From JAYQKL01 sp038142705 (lineage in GTDB: Bacteria > Pseudomonadota > Alphaproteobacteria > RS24): DNA of 64,000 bases. The position numbers and the translations under genes are program-made. The notes beneath the pieces were generated by a model. That model was not told the DNA's origin and ran no database searches. It was given only the letters and a program-made list of their open reading frames with translations. Shown here piece by piece: positions 50,537 through 60,251 of the stretch (positions within the stretch are counted from its first letter, which is position 1; every line of letters begins with the position of its first letter). The DNA is taken from assembly GCA_965217015.1 (NCBI GenBank), contig OZ244224.1, forward strand, positions 372,001-436,000, read 5' to 3'.

Positions 50537-53500
50537 ATGACTGACGCTGTCACACATAAATTAATGGAAAGCTTGCCGCATACGGCAAAATTTGTGCATT
50601 TGCGGGTGCACAGCGCTTATTCCTTACTGGAAGGTGCGCTCAAAGTTGCCAATATCAACAATGCCTGTTTGCGCTTTGACGCGCCCGCCATTGCGATTAC
50701 CGATAGAAATAATTTATTTGGCGCCCTCGAACTTTCTGAAACATTGGTGGATAAGGGGGTTCAGCCTATTACGGGTGTGACACTGGCGCTTGTGGGCGAT
50801 AAAGATATTGCCGCTTTGCCAGAAACAAACCTATTGACCAAAGGGTTGTTGCCGCATCTGGTGTTTTATGTGCAAAACGAAGAGGGCTATGAAAACCTCA
50901 TGGCTTTGGTGAGCGCCGCGCATTTACAGGAAAATGAAACCGGTTATGCGGGGGTGCCTTTTGAAAAAATTGAACAACACCATGCCGGATTGATTTGTTT
51001 GACAGGTGGGCCTGAAGGGCCCGTGAACCGCCTTTTTGAAGCTGAAAAACCAGAGCAGGCCGAAGCGTATTTGGCCCGCCTAAAAGCAGTTTTTGGAGAC
51101 CGGCTTTATGTGGAGCTGCAACGCTATAATTTGCCTAATGAGGGGATTGTTGAAAACCTGCTTATTGATGCCGCCTATGCGCAGGAAGTTCCGTTGGTGG
51201 CGACCAATCAAAGTTTTTTCGAGTCGGAAGAGGACTATGAAGCCCATGATGCACTTTTATGTATTGCGGGCGGCACTTATACGGTTGAAGAAAGCCGGCG
51301 GCAATTAACGCCAGACCATCGGTTGAAATCGGCAAAAGAAATGCTGTCTTTGTTTGCGGATTTGCCTGAGGCGAGCGAAAACACAATTGAAATTGCGCGC
51401 CGATGTGCGTATCGGCCGTTGCAACGCGAGCCTATTTTGCCGCCCTTTGATGGGGGCAAAGAGGCCGAAGAATTAAAGCGTCAGGCCGAGGAGGGCCTGC
51501 GGCAGCGCTTAAAAGAAAACCCACCCGCGGTTGATATTGAGGTTTATGAAAAAAGGCTCGCTTATGAGTTAGGCATCATCACCGAAATGGGGTTTCCAGG
51601 TTATTTCCTTATTGTTGCTGATTTCATCAAATGGTCGAAAGACCATAAGGTAGCGGTAGGGCCTGGACGTGGCTCAGGTGCTGGTTCGGTGGTGGCGTGG
51701 GCGCTCACCATTACAGACCTTGACCCTTTGCGGTTTAATTTGCTGTTTGAGCGGTTTTTGAACCCTGAGCGTGTGTCCATGCCGGACTTTGACATTGATT
51801 TCTGCCAGACGCGCCGCGATGAAGTTATTCGCTATGTGCAGCAAAAATATGGTCAAGCTCAGGTTGCGCAAATTATCACTTTTGGAAAATTGCAGGCGCG
51901 TGCTGTGTTGCGCGATGTGGGGCGGGTTTTGCAATTGCCTTATGGGCAGGTGGATAGGCTGTGCAAAATGGTGCCGAATAATCCAGCCAACCCCGTGACG
52001 CTGCAAGAAGCCATTGACGAGGAAACCCGCCTGCAAGAAGAGCGCGATAGTGATCCAAAAGTGCAACAGCTTATGGATATCGCGCTGAAGTTGGAAGGGC
52101 TTTACCGCCATGCCTCGACCCATGCGGCGGGGGTTGTGATTGGAGACCGTCCATTAGAAAAGCTGGTTGCGCTTTATCGTGACCCAAAATCAGATATGCC
52201 TGTTACCCAGTTTAATATGAAATGGGTTGAAAAAGCGGGCTTGGTGAAGTTTGACTTTTTGGGCTTGAAAACCCTAACGGTGATTGAAAAAACCATTGAA
52301 CTCTTGGCACAAAAAGGCATTGAGATTGATATCAATAAAATTCCTTTTGATGACCCGAAAACATTCGAGCTATTGGGGGCTGGTGACACGGTTGGCGTGT
52401 TTCAGCTTGAAAGCGCGGGCATGCGCGATGTTTTGAAAAAAATGCAGCCGGATAGTTTTGAAGATATCATCGCCCTTGTGGCGCTTTACCGCCCTGGTCC
52501 GATGGATAATATCCCGACCTATATTGCCTGTAAAAAGGGGGAAGAAGAACCCGATTACATGCATGAAATGTTGCAGCCTATTTTGGAAGAGACTTATGGG
52601 GTGCCAGTTTATCAAGAGCAGGTGATGCAAATTGCGCAGACCATGTCTGGCTATTCGCTTGGGGAGGCGGATTTACTGCGCCGCGCTATGGGTAAAAAAA
52701 TCAAATCCGAAATGGACGCGCAAAAAACCCGCTTCATTGAGGGGGCAAAAGCAAATCAAGTTACCGAAAAAGCGGCAAGTCAAATTTTTGATCAGGTAGA
52801 GGCTTTTGCCGGTTATGGTTTTAACAAATCCCATGCCGCCGCTTATGCGCTCATTGCATATCAAACAGCCTATCTCAAAGCCAATTATCCTGTGGCTTTT
52901 TTGGCGGGTTCCATGTCGCTCGATTATCACAATACAGATAAGCTGCAAGTTTTTGTACAAGATGCGCGCGCGCATGAGATTGAAGTATGCACACCAGATG
53001 TCAATCATTCAGGCGTGCTTTTTGAGATTGATGAAAATAAAATTTTCTATGCAATGGCAGCGATTAAAAATGTCGGCATTCAGGCGGTGACAGATATTGT
53101 CACCATTCGTCAGGAAACAGGGGAATTTCAAAATATCTTCGATTTTGCTAAACGGGTTGGGGAGGCTGGCCTGAACCGGCGTATGCTTGAAAATATGATT
53201 GCTGCGGGTTGTTTTGACCGTTTAGAGCCAGACCGCGCGCGGCTTTATGGCGGGGTGGATTTGTTGCTGACAGAGGCCAATTTGGCGGCTGAGGAAAAGC
53301 GCACCAAACAAGATAATTTATTCGGTGAGGTAGATATTGCCCAATCTGTACAGTTGCCCCCCGCAATGGCTTGGTCACCGATAGACCGGTTAACCCATGA
53401 ATTTAATGCGCTGGGTTTTTATCTCACAGGTCACCCCATGGACGATTATAAAATTGCGTTGCGGCGGTCCAATGTGCGCCAGTATGTTGATTTGCAAAAT

Positions 53501-54007
53501 ACAGTTGAAAAAGAAGTCCTTATCGCTGGAACGCTGAGCAAAATAGACCAGCGCACGGCGAAATCAGGCAATCCTTTTGCTTATTTAGGTTTGTCAGACC
53601 CGTCTGGTCAGTTTGAAGTTATTGTTTTTTCTGAAGCGCTTAACCGCTCACGCGACTTGTTGGAGGTTGGCACATCTGTTGTGATTAGCGCGAAAATCAG
53701 CTATCGCGACGATAATATGGATTTGCAGGCCACCGCTATTCGCCCTGTTGATGATGTTGTTGCCAACAGCTCGGCTGGCTTGCGCATATTTGTTGAAAAC
53801 CAAGAAGCGCTCAAAAATATCCATAGCCAGCTTTCTGCCGTGGGTGAAAAACGCAAAACTGCCCAGCAAGCCGGCAATGTGTCTTTACTGTTTCAAAATG
53901 ATTTGCATCAAATCGAAATGCGCCTGCCGCAAAGCTATGCCATTACGCCGCGTGTGACGGGGGCGGTTAAAGCACTATCGGGTGTGTTGCATGTTGAAGA
54001 ATTATAA
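50537..54007 (+). CDS. dnaE: DNA polymerase III alpha subunit
   Basis: The replicative polymerase. In 1156 residues: an N-terminal PHP domain (FVHLRVHSAYSLLEGAL; one metal-ligand position is Ala, so it is probably without nuclease activity), a family C polymerase core with PDFDIDFC (two catalytic Asp) and GPGRGSGAGS, a helix-hairpin-helix and OB-fold (about 960-1060), and a C-terminal tau-binding region. It is standard DnaE1 length. The ATG at 50537 has only a weak ribosome binding site. No obvious terminator follows. Confidence 0.97.
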   Translation: MTDAVTHKLMESLPHTAKFVHLRVHSAYSLLEGALKVANINNACLRFDAPAIAITDRNNLFGALELSETLVDKGVQPITGVTLALVGDKDIAALPETNLLTKGLLPHLVFYVQNEEGYENLMALVSAAHLQENETGYAGVPFEKIEQHHAGLICLTGGPEGPVNRLFEAEKPEQAEAYLARLKAVFGDRLYVELQRYNLPNEGIVENLLIDAAYAQEVPLVATNQSFFESEEDYEAHDALLCIAGGTYTVEESRRQLTPDHRLKSAKEMLSLFADLPEASENTIEIARRCAYRPLQREPILPPFDGGKEAEELKRQAEEGLRQRLKENPPAVDIEVYEKRLAYELGIITEMGFPGYFLIVADFIKWSKDHKVAVGPGRGSGAGSVVAWALTITDLDPLRFNLLFERFLNPERVSMPDFDIDFCQTRRDEVIRYVQQKYGQAQVAQIITFGKLQARAVLRDVGRVLQLPYGQVDRLCKMVPNNPANPVTLQEAIDEETRLQEERDSDPKVQQLMDIALKLEGLYRHASTHAAGVVIGDRPLEKLVALYRDPKSDMPVTQFNMKWVEKAGLVKFDFLGLKTLTVIEKTIELLAQKGIEIDINKIPFDDPKTFELLGAGDTVGVFQLESAGMRDVLKKMQPDSFEDIIALVALYRPGPMDNIPTYIACKKGEEEPDYMHEMLQPILEETYGVPVYQEQVMQIAQTMSGYSLGEADLLRRAMGKKIKSEMDAQKTRFIEGAKANQVTEKAASQIFDQVEAFAGYGFNKSHAAAYALIAYQTAYLKANYPVAFLAGSMSLDYHNTDKLQVFVQDARAHEIEVCTPDVNHSGVLFEIDENKIFYAMAAIKNVGIQAVTDIVTIRQETGEFQNIFDFAKRVGEAGLNRRMLENMIAAGCFDRLEPDRARLYGGVDLLLTEANLAAEEKRTKQDNLFGEVDIAQSVQLPPAMAWSPIDRLTHEFNALGFYLTGHPMDDYKIALRRSNVRQYVDLQNTVEKEVLIAGTLSKIDQRTAKSGNPFAYLGLSDPSGQFEVIVFSEALNRSRDLLEVGTSVVISAKISYRDDNMDLQATAIRPVDDVVANSSAGLRIFVENQEALKNIHSQLSAVGEKRKTAQQAGNVSLLFQNDLHQIEMRLPQSYAITPRVTGAVKALSGVLHVEEL

Positions 54008-54053
54008 GCTTTTCAATGGCATGATTTAATCCGTAAAAAAGCCAGATGAAGGC

Positions 54054-54082
54054 TTGCCAAATACCCCTTTCTCGCCTATAAA
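54054..54082 (+). promoter_or_regulatory. Sigma-70 promoter of rpsB-tsf
   Basis: TTGCCA (54054-54059), a 17-base spacer, and TATAAA (54077-54082; 5 of 6). The predicted start near 54089 produces a leader of about 100 bases. Confidence 0.75.
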
Positions 54083-54088
54083 ACGCGC

Positions 54089-54175
54089 ATTACGCACATA
54101 AGGGAATGCTCACGTCGAGCTGCTCTGGTGTTGTCAGGTGGCAATTCCGTCCCTTATGGAGGTTTAACCGGAGAA
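54089..54175 (+). ncRNA. Putative structured rpsB leader (autoregulatory element)
   Basis: CATAAGGGA (54097-54105) and TCCCTTATG (54150-54158) form a perfect 9-bp stem around a 44-base domain. The domain contains a GCTC/GAGC hairpin (54108-54120) and a TGC..CTG/CAG..GCA hairpin (about 54121-54143). A competing pairing (GGAAT with ATTCC) exists. The element starts just after the predicted transcription start and ends before the rpsB Shine-Dalgarno. Feedback by protein S2 on its own leader is known in gammaproteobacteria; that this is an alphaproteobacterial counterpart is my inference. Confidence 0.5.
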
Positions 54176-54189
54176 AAGGAGACGAGTTT

Positions 54190-55077
54190 ATGGCCCTGCC
54201 TGAATTCAATATGCGTCAATTATTAGAAGCCGGTGTTCACTTTGGACACCAGACCCATCGGTGGAATCCGAAAATGGGTCAGTATATTTTTGGTGATCGC
54301 AATGGCGTTCACATTATGGATTTATCCCAGACAACCCCATTATTGCATCAAGCCCTTGTGGCAGTGCGCGACACTGTTGCCAGTGGTGGTCGTGTGTTGT
54401 TTGTCGGTACCAAACGACAAGCCTCTGAGGTGGTTGCAACGGCGGCAAAACAATGCGCCCAATATTACATGAACTCACGCTGGCTTGGCGGGACTTTGAC
54501 AAATTGGAAAACAATTTCAAATTCCATCAAACGCTATCGTGAATTGGAAGAAAAACTCACTGATGAAGGCTCACAAGGCCTGACCAAGAAAGAGATTTTG
54601 AACCTCACACGTGAGCGCGATAAATTGGAACGCGCCATTGGTGGGATTAAAGATATGGGTGGCATTCCAGATATTATGGTTGTCATTGATACAAATAAAG
54701 AATCCATCGCTATCGCCGAAGCGCATACGCTGGGTATTCCAGTCATTGCGGTGCTGGACAGTAACTCAAACCCTGATGGCATCACTTATCCAATTCCTGG
54801 TAATGACGATGCGACCCGTGCGATTGAGCTTTATTGTGACCTCATTTCTAAAGCGGCGATTGATGGCATTGAGCAAGGCCAGTCAGCTTCTGGTGTGGAC
54901 TTGGGCGCGCAAGCTGAGCCAATGGCTGAAAGTTTAAGCGAAGCACCTGCTGAAGAAGCTGTGGAAGCCCCAGCCGAAGAACAAGCCGAAGAACAAGCCG
55001 AAGCTGCTGCGGAAGTGGCAGCCGCCTCGGAAGAGGGTGAAAGCAAAGAAGCTGGTGAAGCTGACGCTTCTGAATAA
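54190..55077 (+). CDS. rpsB: Ribosomal protein uS2 with acidic tail
   Basis: A small-subunit protein required for S1 binding. The first 230 of 295 residues are canonical (MRQLLEAGVHFGHQTHRWNPKM, GTKRQASE, NSRWLGGTLTNWKT, IGIPVIAVLDSNSNPDGITYPIPGND). The last 60 or so are Ala/Glu-rich, as in several Alphaproteobacteria. AAGGAG (54176-54181) lies 8 bases before the ATG; the frame is open from a TTG/ATG-like start at 54106, which lies inside the leader. tsf follows after 22 bases. Confidence 0.97.
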   Translation: MALPEFNMRQLLEAGVHFGHQTHRWNPKMGQYIFGDRNGVHIMDLSQTTPLLHQALVAVRDTVASGGRVLFVGTKRQASEVVATAAKQCAQYYMNSRWLGGTLTNWKTISNSIKRYRELEEKLTDEGSQGLTKKEILNLTRERDKLERAIGGIKDMGGIPDIMVVIDTNKESIAIAEAHTLGIPVIAVLDSNSNPDGITYPIPGNDDATRAIELYCDLISKAAIDGIEQGQSASGVDLGAQAEPMAESLSEAPAEEAVEAPAEEQAEEQAEAAAEVAAASEEGESKEAGEADASE

Positions 55078-55099
55078 TTGAAAAGATAAGGAGAAACCG

Positions 55100-56029
55100 A
55101 TGGCTGATATTACCGCTGCTATGGTTAAAGATCTGCGCGAAAAAACAGGCGCAGGCATGATGGATTGTAAAGCTGCATTAAATGAAACATCAGGCGATTT
55201 GGAAGCGGCTGTTGACTGGTTGCGGACCAAAGGTCTGGCGAAAGCAGCGAAAAAGGCTGGCCGCGTGGCGGCTGAAGGGCTGGTAGCTGTTGCGACTGAT
55301 GGCGTGACCGGCGCACTGGTTGAGGTGAATTCTGAAACAGATTTTGTTGCCCGTAACGATACTTTTCAAAACATGGTTGCCGATATTGCCAAGCTGGCTG
55401 TTGGTGTTCATGGTGATTTTGACGCGCTTTTGGCGGCTGAATATCCGGGTGCTTCTAAGTCTGTTCAAGACCATGTTTCTGAGATGGTTGGCACAATTGG
55501 TGAAAATATGAATGTCCGCCGCGCAAGTGGCCTGTCTGTCGAAAAGGGCGCGATTGCCTCTTATATTCATGGTCAGGTTGTTGACGGACAGGGTAAAATT
55601 GGGGTTCTGGTCGGGCTTGAGTCTGATGGTGATGTTGCCAAATTGGAGGCCCTTGGTCGTCAAATCGCAATGCATATTGCGGCAACGAACCCGCTGGCAG
55701 CAACTGTCGAAGATTTAGACCCTGAAGAAGTGCAGCGCGAGCGCGATGTGCTTGTTAATGAAGCCCGTGAAAGCGGTAAGCCGGAAGAAATTATTGAAAA
55801 AATGGTCGATGGCCGTATTCGCAAATTCTTCCAAGAAGTTGTCTTGCTTCAACAGGTTTTTGTCATTGATGGTGAAAATACAGTTGAGAAAGTTCTCAAA
55901 AATGCCGAAAGTGATGTTGGCGCACCTATTACATTAAAAGGGTTCGTCCGATTCGGTCTTGGTGAAGGCATTGATAAAGGGCCTGAAGAGGACTTTGCCG
56001 CAGAAGTAGCGGCTGCTGTGAGCAGCTAA
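55100..56029 (+). CDS. tsf: Elongation factor Ts
   Basis: The guanine nucleotide exchange factor for EF-Tu. In 309 residues: the N-terminal UBA-like domain (VKDLREKTGAGMMDCKAALNE), TDFVARND at the EF-Tu interface, the core subdomains, and a C-terminal helical module. AAGGAGAAACC precedes the ATG. The rpsB-tsf pair is a conserved operon, followed here by pyrH and frr. Confidence 0.98.
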   Translation: MADITAAMVKDLREKTGAGMMDCKAALNETSGDLEAAVDWLRTKGLAKAAKKAGRVAAEGLVAVATDGVTGALVEVNSETDFVARNDTFQNMVADIAKLAVGVHGDFDALLAAEYPGASKSVQDHVSEMVGTIGENMNVRRASGLSVEKGAIASYIHGQVVDGQGKIGVLVGLESDGDVAKLEALGRQIAMHIAATNPLAATVEDLDPEEVQRERDVLVNEARESGKPEEIIEKMVDGRIRKFFQEVVLLQQVFVIDGENTVEKVLKNAESDVGAPITLKGFVRFGLGEGIDKGPEEDFAAEVAAAVSS

Positions 56030-56053
56030 GAAGTTTTGAAGGAGAAAAAAGCG

Positions 56054-56776
<723 letters not shown>

Positions 56777-56792
56777 AAAGAACAGGATAAAA

Positions 56793-57347
56793 ATGTCTAT
56801 TGATTTGAATGAAATTGAGCGCCGTATGGAAGGCGCATTGACAACCATGAAGTCAGATTTTGCTGGTTTGCGCACAGGGCGCGCAAGCGCCAATTTGCTT
56901 GACCCGATTATGGTTGAAGCTTATGGCCAGAAAATGCCGATTTCGCAAGTTGGCACGGTTTCTGTTCCAGAGCCGCGCATGCTGTCTGTGCAGGTTTGGG
57001 ATAAAGGGCAGGTGGCGTTGGTTGAAAAGGCTATTCGTGAAGCGGGGCTTGGCCTTAACCCTATGGCAGATGGCCAACTGGTGCGCATTCCTTTGCCTGA
57101 ATTAAACGAGGAACGCCGCGAAGAGCTAGTAAAGGTGGCTGGCAAATATGCTGAGCAAGCGCGTATTGCGGTGCGCAATGTAAGACGCGATGGCATGGAC
57201 CAGCTTAAAAAGGCAGAAAAAGACGGTGAAATTGGTCAAGATGAGCAAAAAGCTTATGCCGATGATGTCCAAAAACTGACCGATGATAAAGTCAGCGAGA
57301 TTGATAATTTATTATCCACCAAAGAAGGGGAAATCCGTCAGGTATAG
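56793..57347 (+). CDS. frr: Ribosome recycling factor
   Basis: Splits post-termination ribosomes with EF-G. The 184 residues have the usual two-domain tRNA-like shape, with LRTGRASANLLDPIMVEAYG, PxSQVGTVSVPEPRML, and the C-terminal VRRDGMDQLKKAEKDGEIGQDE helix. The gene is complete and closely spaced after pyrH (16 bases). Confidence 0.98.
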   Translation: MSIDLNEIERRMEGALTTMKSDFAGLRTGRASANLLDPIMVEAYGQKMPISQVGTVSVPEPRMLSVQVWDKGQVALVEKAIREAGLGLNPMADGQLVRIPLPELNEERREELVKVAGKYAEQARIAVRNVRRDGMDQLKKAEKDGEIGQDEQKAYADDVQKLTDDKVSEIDNLLSTKEGEIRQV

Positions 57348-57356
57348 GGTGAAAAT

Positions 57357-58151
57357 ATGAAGACCCCTCAAATGACAAGCCAAAAAAAATATCCCCATCA
57401 TGTTGCCATTATTATGGACGGCAATGGGCGTTGGGCAAGTCAGCGTGGGTTGCCGCGTAGCGAGGGGCACCGCGTGGGGGTGCAATCTGTGCGTCAACTT
57501 GTGGAATACCTTAAAAACACCCAAGTCAAAACTCTAACGCTTTATGCTTTTTCAACCGAAAATTGGAACCGCTCGGAGCTTGAGATAAATTTCTTAATGG
57601 GGCTGGTAAAAACCTATATTTCGCAGGATTTAGAAAAACTTCATAAAGCTGATGTGCGGATTAAAATCATCGGCCAAGAAGAAGGTTTGGCGGCTGATAT
57701 TGTAAAGCTTATGAAAAAAGCAGAAGATACAACTGCGCAAAACAAATCACTTACTCTGCAAATTGCTTTTAATTATGGGACTTGGCAAGAAGTGACGGCC
57801 ATGGCCAAAAATCTGGTTGCGCAGGCCGAGCAGGGGGTGTTGTCATCAGGCGATATAAGTGAAGAGACCATTCGCCAAAATTTAATGACAGCAGATATTC
57901 CAGACCCTGACTTGATTATTCGAACCAGTGGTGAGCATCGTCTGAGTAATTTTATGCTTTTACAAAGTGCTTATGCAGAGCTGGTGTTCCAGCCTGTTTT
58001 ATGGCCTGATTATTCAGCTGATGACTTTGAGGCAGCAATAGATGAATTTTTATCGCGCAATCGCCGTTTTGGCCATGCAGATGAGTTCGATGGTCAACAA
58101 ACCGCTCAAGAAGAAGATGACCCCGCGCCCACCATTGAGGCGACTGGATGA
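57357..58151 (+). CDS. uppS: Undecaprenyl diphosphate synthase
   Basis: A cis-prenyltransferase that makes the C55 lipid carrier for peptidoglycan and O-antigen. In 264 residues: the catalytic Asp21 in IIMDGNGRWA, STENWNRS, and DLIIRTSGEHRLSNFML. The normally conserved NYG(G/S)RxE reads NYGTWQE (Trp143 in place of Arg). The C-terminal 30 residues (DGQQTAQEEDDPAPT) are an acidic, variable tail. It begins 9 bases after frr and overlaps cdsA by 4. Confidence 0.95.
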   Translation: MKTPQMTSQKKYPHHVAIIMDGNGRWASQRGLPRSEGHRVGVQSVRQLVEYLKNTQVKTLTLYAFSTENWNRSELEINFLMGLVKTYISQDLEKLHKADVRIKIIGQEEGLAADIVKLMKKAEDTTAQNKSLTLQIAFNYGTWQEVTAMAKNLVAQAEQGVLSSGDISEETIRQNLMTADIPDPDLIIRTSGEHRLSNFMLLQSAYAELVFQPVLWPDYSADDFEAAIDEFLSRNRRFGHADEFDGQQTAQEEDDPAPTIEATG

Positions 58152-59005
58152 GCTTGTCTGACACGCCTGTTTTAATCCGGTTATGGCAGGCTTTGAAGCT
58201 CCGGATTTTAACCGCTTTGGTGCTTTTACCCATTGTTATCGCCGTTCTTTATCTTGGCGGGTATGTATTTGCTGGGTTTATTGTGCTCGCTGGGTTCTTG
58301 CTGGCCTATGAATGGGTTGGTATTGTTGATGCGGCGAAGCAAAAACCTGCCACACTCTGGCTTTTTCTTTCGCTTGTGCCGGTTCTTTATCTCGCCAATC
58401 AAGGGCATTTAGAACAAGCCCTATTGGTGGTGCTTGGTTTTTTTGTGCTGCATTTTGTGGTGACTTTGGTGGCCCGCGCGCAATTTTTATTATGGCTCGG
58501 CGGCTTTGCCTATCTTGCGCCCGCCTTGGCCAGTATTATTTTGATACGAAACCATGTTGAAGACGGCATGGTTTTGGTTTTTTATCTTTTTTTAATGGTT
58601 TGGCTTACTGATATTTTTGCCATGTTTGCAGGAAAAACCATAGGCGGCCCGAAATTAGCACCTGTCATTTCACCCAATAAAACCTGGGCTGGGTTGATGG
58701 GGGGCATGTTAGGAGCCATGGTTGGCGGCGTGATATTTGCGTTGGTTCTTGATATTTCGGTCAGCCTGTCACTGTTGCTTATCAGCGCTTTTTTTGCGGT
58801 TATCGCACAAGCGGGGGATTTGGTGGAATCATGGGTAAAGCGCCGTTTTCAGGTCAAAGATAGCGGCAGCTTATTGCCGGGGCATGGCGGCCTGTTAGAC
58901 CGCGTAGATGGCGTGATTTCAGTGTTTCTTATCGCCTATATCATCATATATTTTCGTGCGTCCGCAGAGGGCGCATTCAGTGCCAAAGCAATATGGGTGT
59001 GGTGA
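58148..59005 (+). CDS. cdsA: Phosphatidate cytidylyltransferase
   Basis: A membrane enzyme that makes CDP-diacylglycerol from phosphatidic acid and CTP. In 285 residues there are eight or so helices and the C-terminal signature: SPNKTWAGLMGG and DLVESWVKRRFQVKDSGSLLPGHGGLLDRVDG, including the metal-binding Asp residues. It overlaps uppS by 4 bases and dxr by 1 base. Confidence 0.96.
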   Translation: MSLSDTPVLIRLWQALKLRILTALVLLPIVIAVLYLGGYVFAGFIVLAGFLLAYEWVGIVDAAKQKPATLWLFLSLVPVLYLANQGHLEQALLVVLGFFVLHFVVTLVARAQFLLWLGGFAYLAPALASIILIRNHVEDGMVLVFYLFLMVWLTDIFAMFAGKTIGGPKLAPVISPNKTWAGLMGGMLGAMVGGVIFALVLDISVSLSLLLISAFFAVIAQAGDLVESWVKRRFQVKDSGSLLPGHGGLLDRVDGVISVFLIAYIIIYFRASAEGAFSAKAIWVW

Positions 59006-60183
59006 TGCAAAAGCAAACAAATTGCGAGCGTATTAGCATTTTAGGGGCAACGGGTTCGATTGGTGACAGCACGCTCGATATTTTATCGCACCACCAAGAT
59101 AATTTTGAAATCGTGGCGCTGACGGCGCATGAGAATGTTGAAAAATTGATTATGCTTGCGCGCGCACATCAGCCAGAACTGGCTGTGATTGCTAATCCAG
59201 CGCATTATGAAAAACTCAAAACCGCTTTAGCGGATACAGATATTGAGGTGGCATCTGGTAGGGAGGGGCTGTTAGAGGCTGCCAGCCGCCCGGTTGACCG
59301 ATGCATGGCGGCAATTGTTGGGTTTGCTGGCTTACCAGCGAGTTTGAAAGCCCTAGAACATGCCAAAATTATGATGCTCGCTAATAAGGAATGCTTGGTG
59401 AGCGCAGGCGAAGTTTTTATGGCCAAAGCCGCGCAATACGGGTGCCAGATTGTGCCCGTTGATAGTGAGCATAATGCGCTTTACCAACTTATTCATGACC
59501 GCCCATTATCCGAAGTCTCACATTTTACCCTGACGGCTTCAGGTGGTCCGTTTCGTGAGTTTACAAAAGAACAGCTTCAAAAAGTAACGCCTGAAATGGC
59601 CAAGCAGCACCCGACATGGTCGATGGGGGATAAAATATCTATCGACTCGGCAAGTCTTATGAATAAGGGGCTGGAGCTGATTGAAGCTAAATATTTGTTC
59701 GATTTGCCGGCAGATAAATTTGATGCAATTGTGCACCCGCAATCCATTGTGCATGGGTTTGTGCATATGGCCGATGGTTCTGTTTTGGCTCATATGGGCG
59801 CGCCGGATATGCGGATACCCATTTCTTATTGTCTTGGATATCCTGACCGCCTGCCATCATCGGCGCCACAACTTGATTTGTCTCAACTGACTGAGCTTTC
59901 GTTTTATGCCGCTGATGAAGAAATGTTTCCTTGTTTGCGCCTCGCAAAACAAGCCATGAAAATCGGCGGCGGTCTGACCACAGCGTTGAATGCCGCAAAT
60001 GAGGTTGCCGTCGCCGCATTTTTGGAACAAAAACTGTCCTTTTTGGGGATTCCAGCTCTGATAGAAGCGGTTCTCCCCGCCTTTGAAGGGGGGCTGCAGA
60101 CCGATATTGACACGATTTATGAAATTGACCGTGCCTGTCGGGAATTGGCGCAAGAAAAAATATCAAAAAAGGCAGTTTTTTAA
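59005..60183 (+). CDS. dxr: 1-deoxy-D-xylulose 5-phosphate reductoisomerase
   Basis: Second step of the MEP isoprenoid pathway, feeding UppS. In 392 residues: the NADPH-binding ILGATGSIGDSTLD, NKECLVSAG, PVDSEHNALYQ (metal-binding Asp and Glu), the LTASGGPFR active-site segment, and WSMGDKISIDSASLMNKGLE. The ATG at 59005 overlaps the cdsA stop (TGATG). An in-frame ATG at 58993 would add four residues; no clear Shine-Dalgarno decides between them. Confidence 0.96.
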   Translation: MQKQTNCERISILGATGSIGDSTLDILSHHQDNFEIVALTAHENVEKLIMLARAHQPELAVIANPAHYEKLKTALADTDIEVASGREGLLEAASRPVDRCMAAIVGFAGLPASLKALEHAKIMMLANKECLVSAGEVFMAKAAQYGCQIVPVDSEHNALYQLIHDRPLSEVSHFTLTASGGPFREFTKEQLQKVTPEMAKQHPTWSMGDKISIDSASLMNKGLELIEAKYLFDLPADKFDAIVHPQSIVHGFVHMADGSVLAHMGAPDMRIPISYCLGYPDRLPSSAPQLDLSQLTELSFYAADEEMFPCLRLAKQAMKIGGGLTTALNAANEVAVAAFLEQKLSFLGIPALIEAVLPAFEGGLQTDIDTIYEIDRACRELAQEKISKKAVF

Positions 60184-60251
60184 CCGAAACCCCTGTATTT
60201 ATGCTAAAAACGGAAACTTAAGAACAGAGTAAAATCAATAAGAGGTGCGCT

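Noticed and set aside
54106..54189. N-terminal extension of rpsB upstream of 54190
   Set aside because: It would translate through the structured leader, lacks a ribosome binding site, and the residues are unlike S2.
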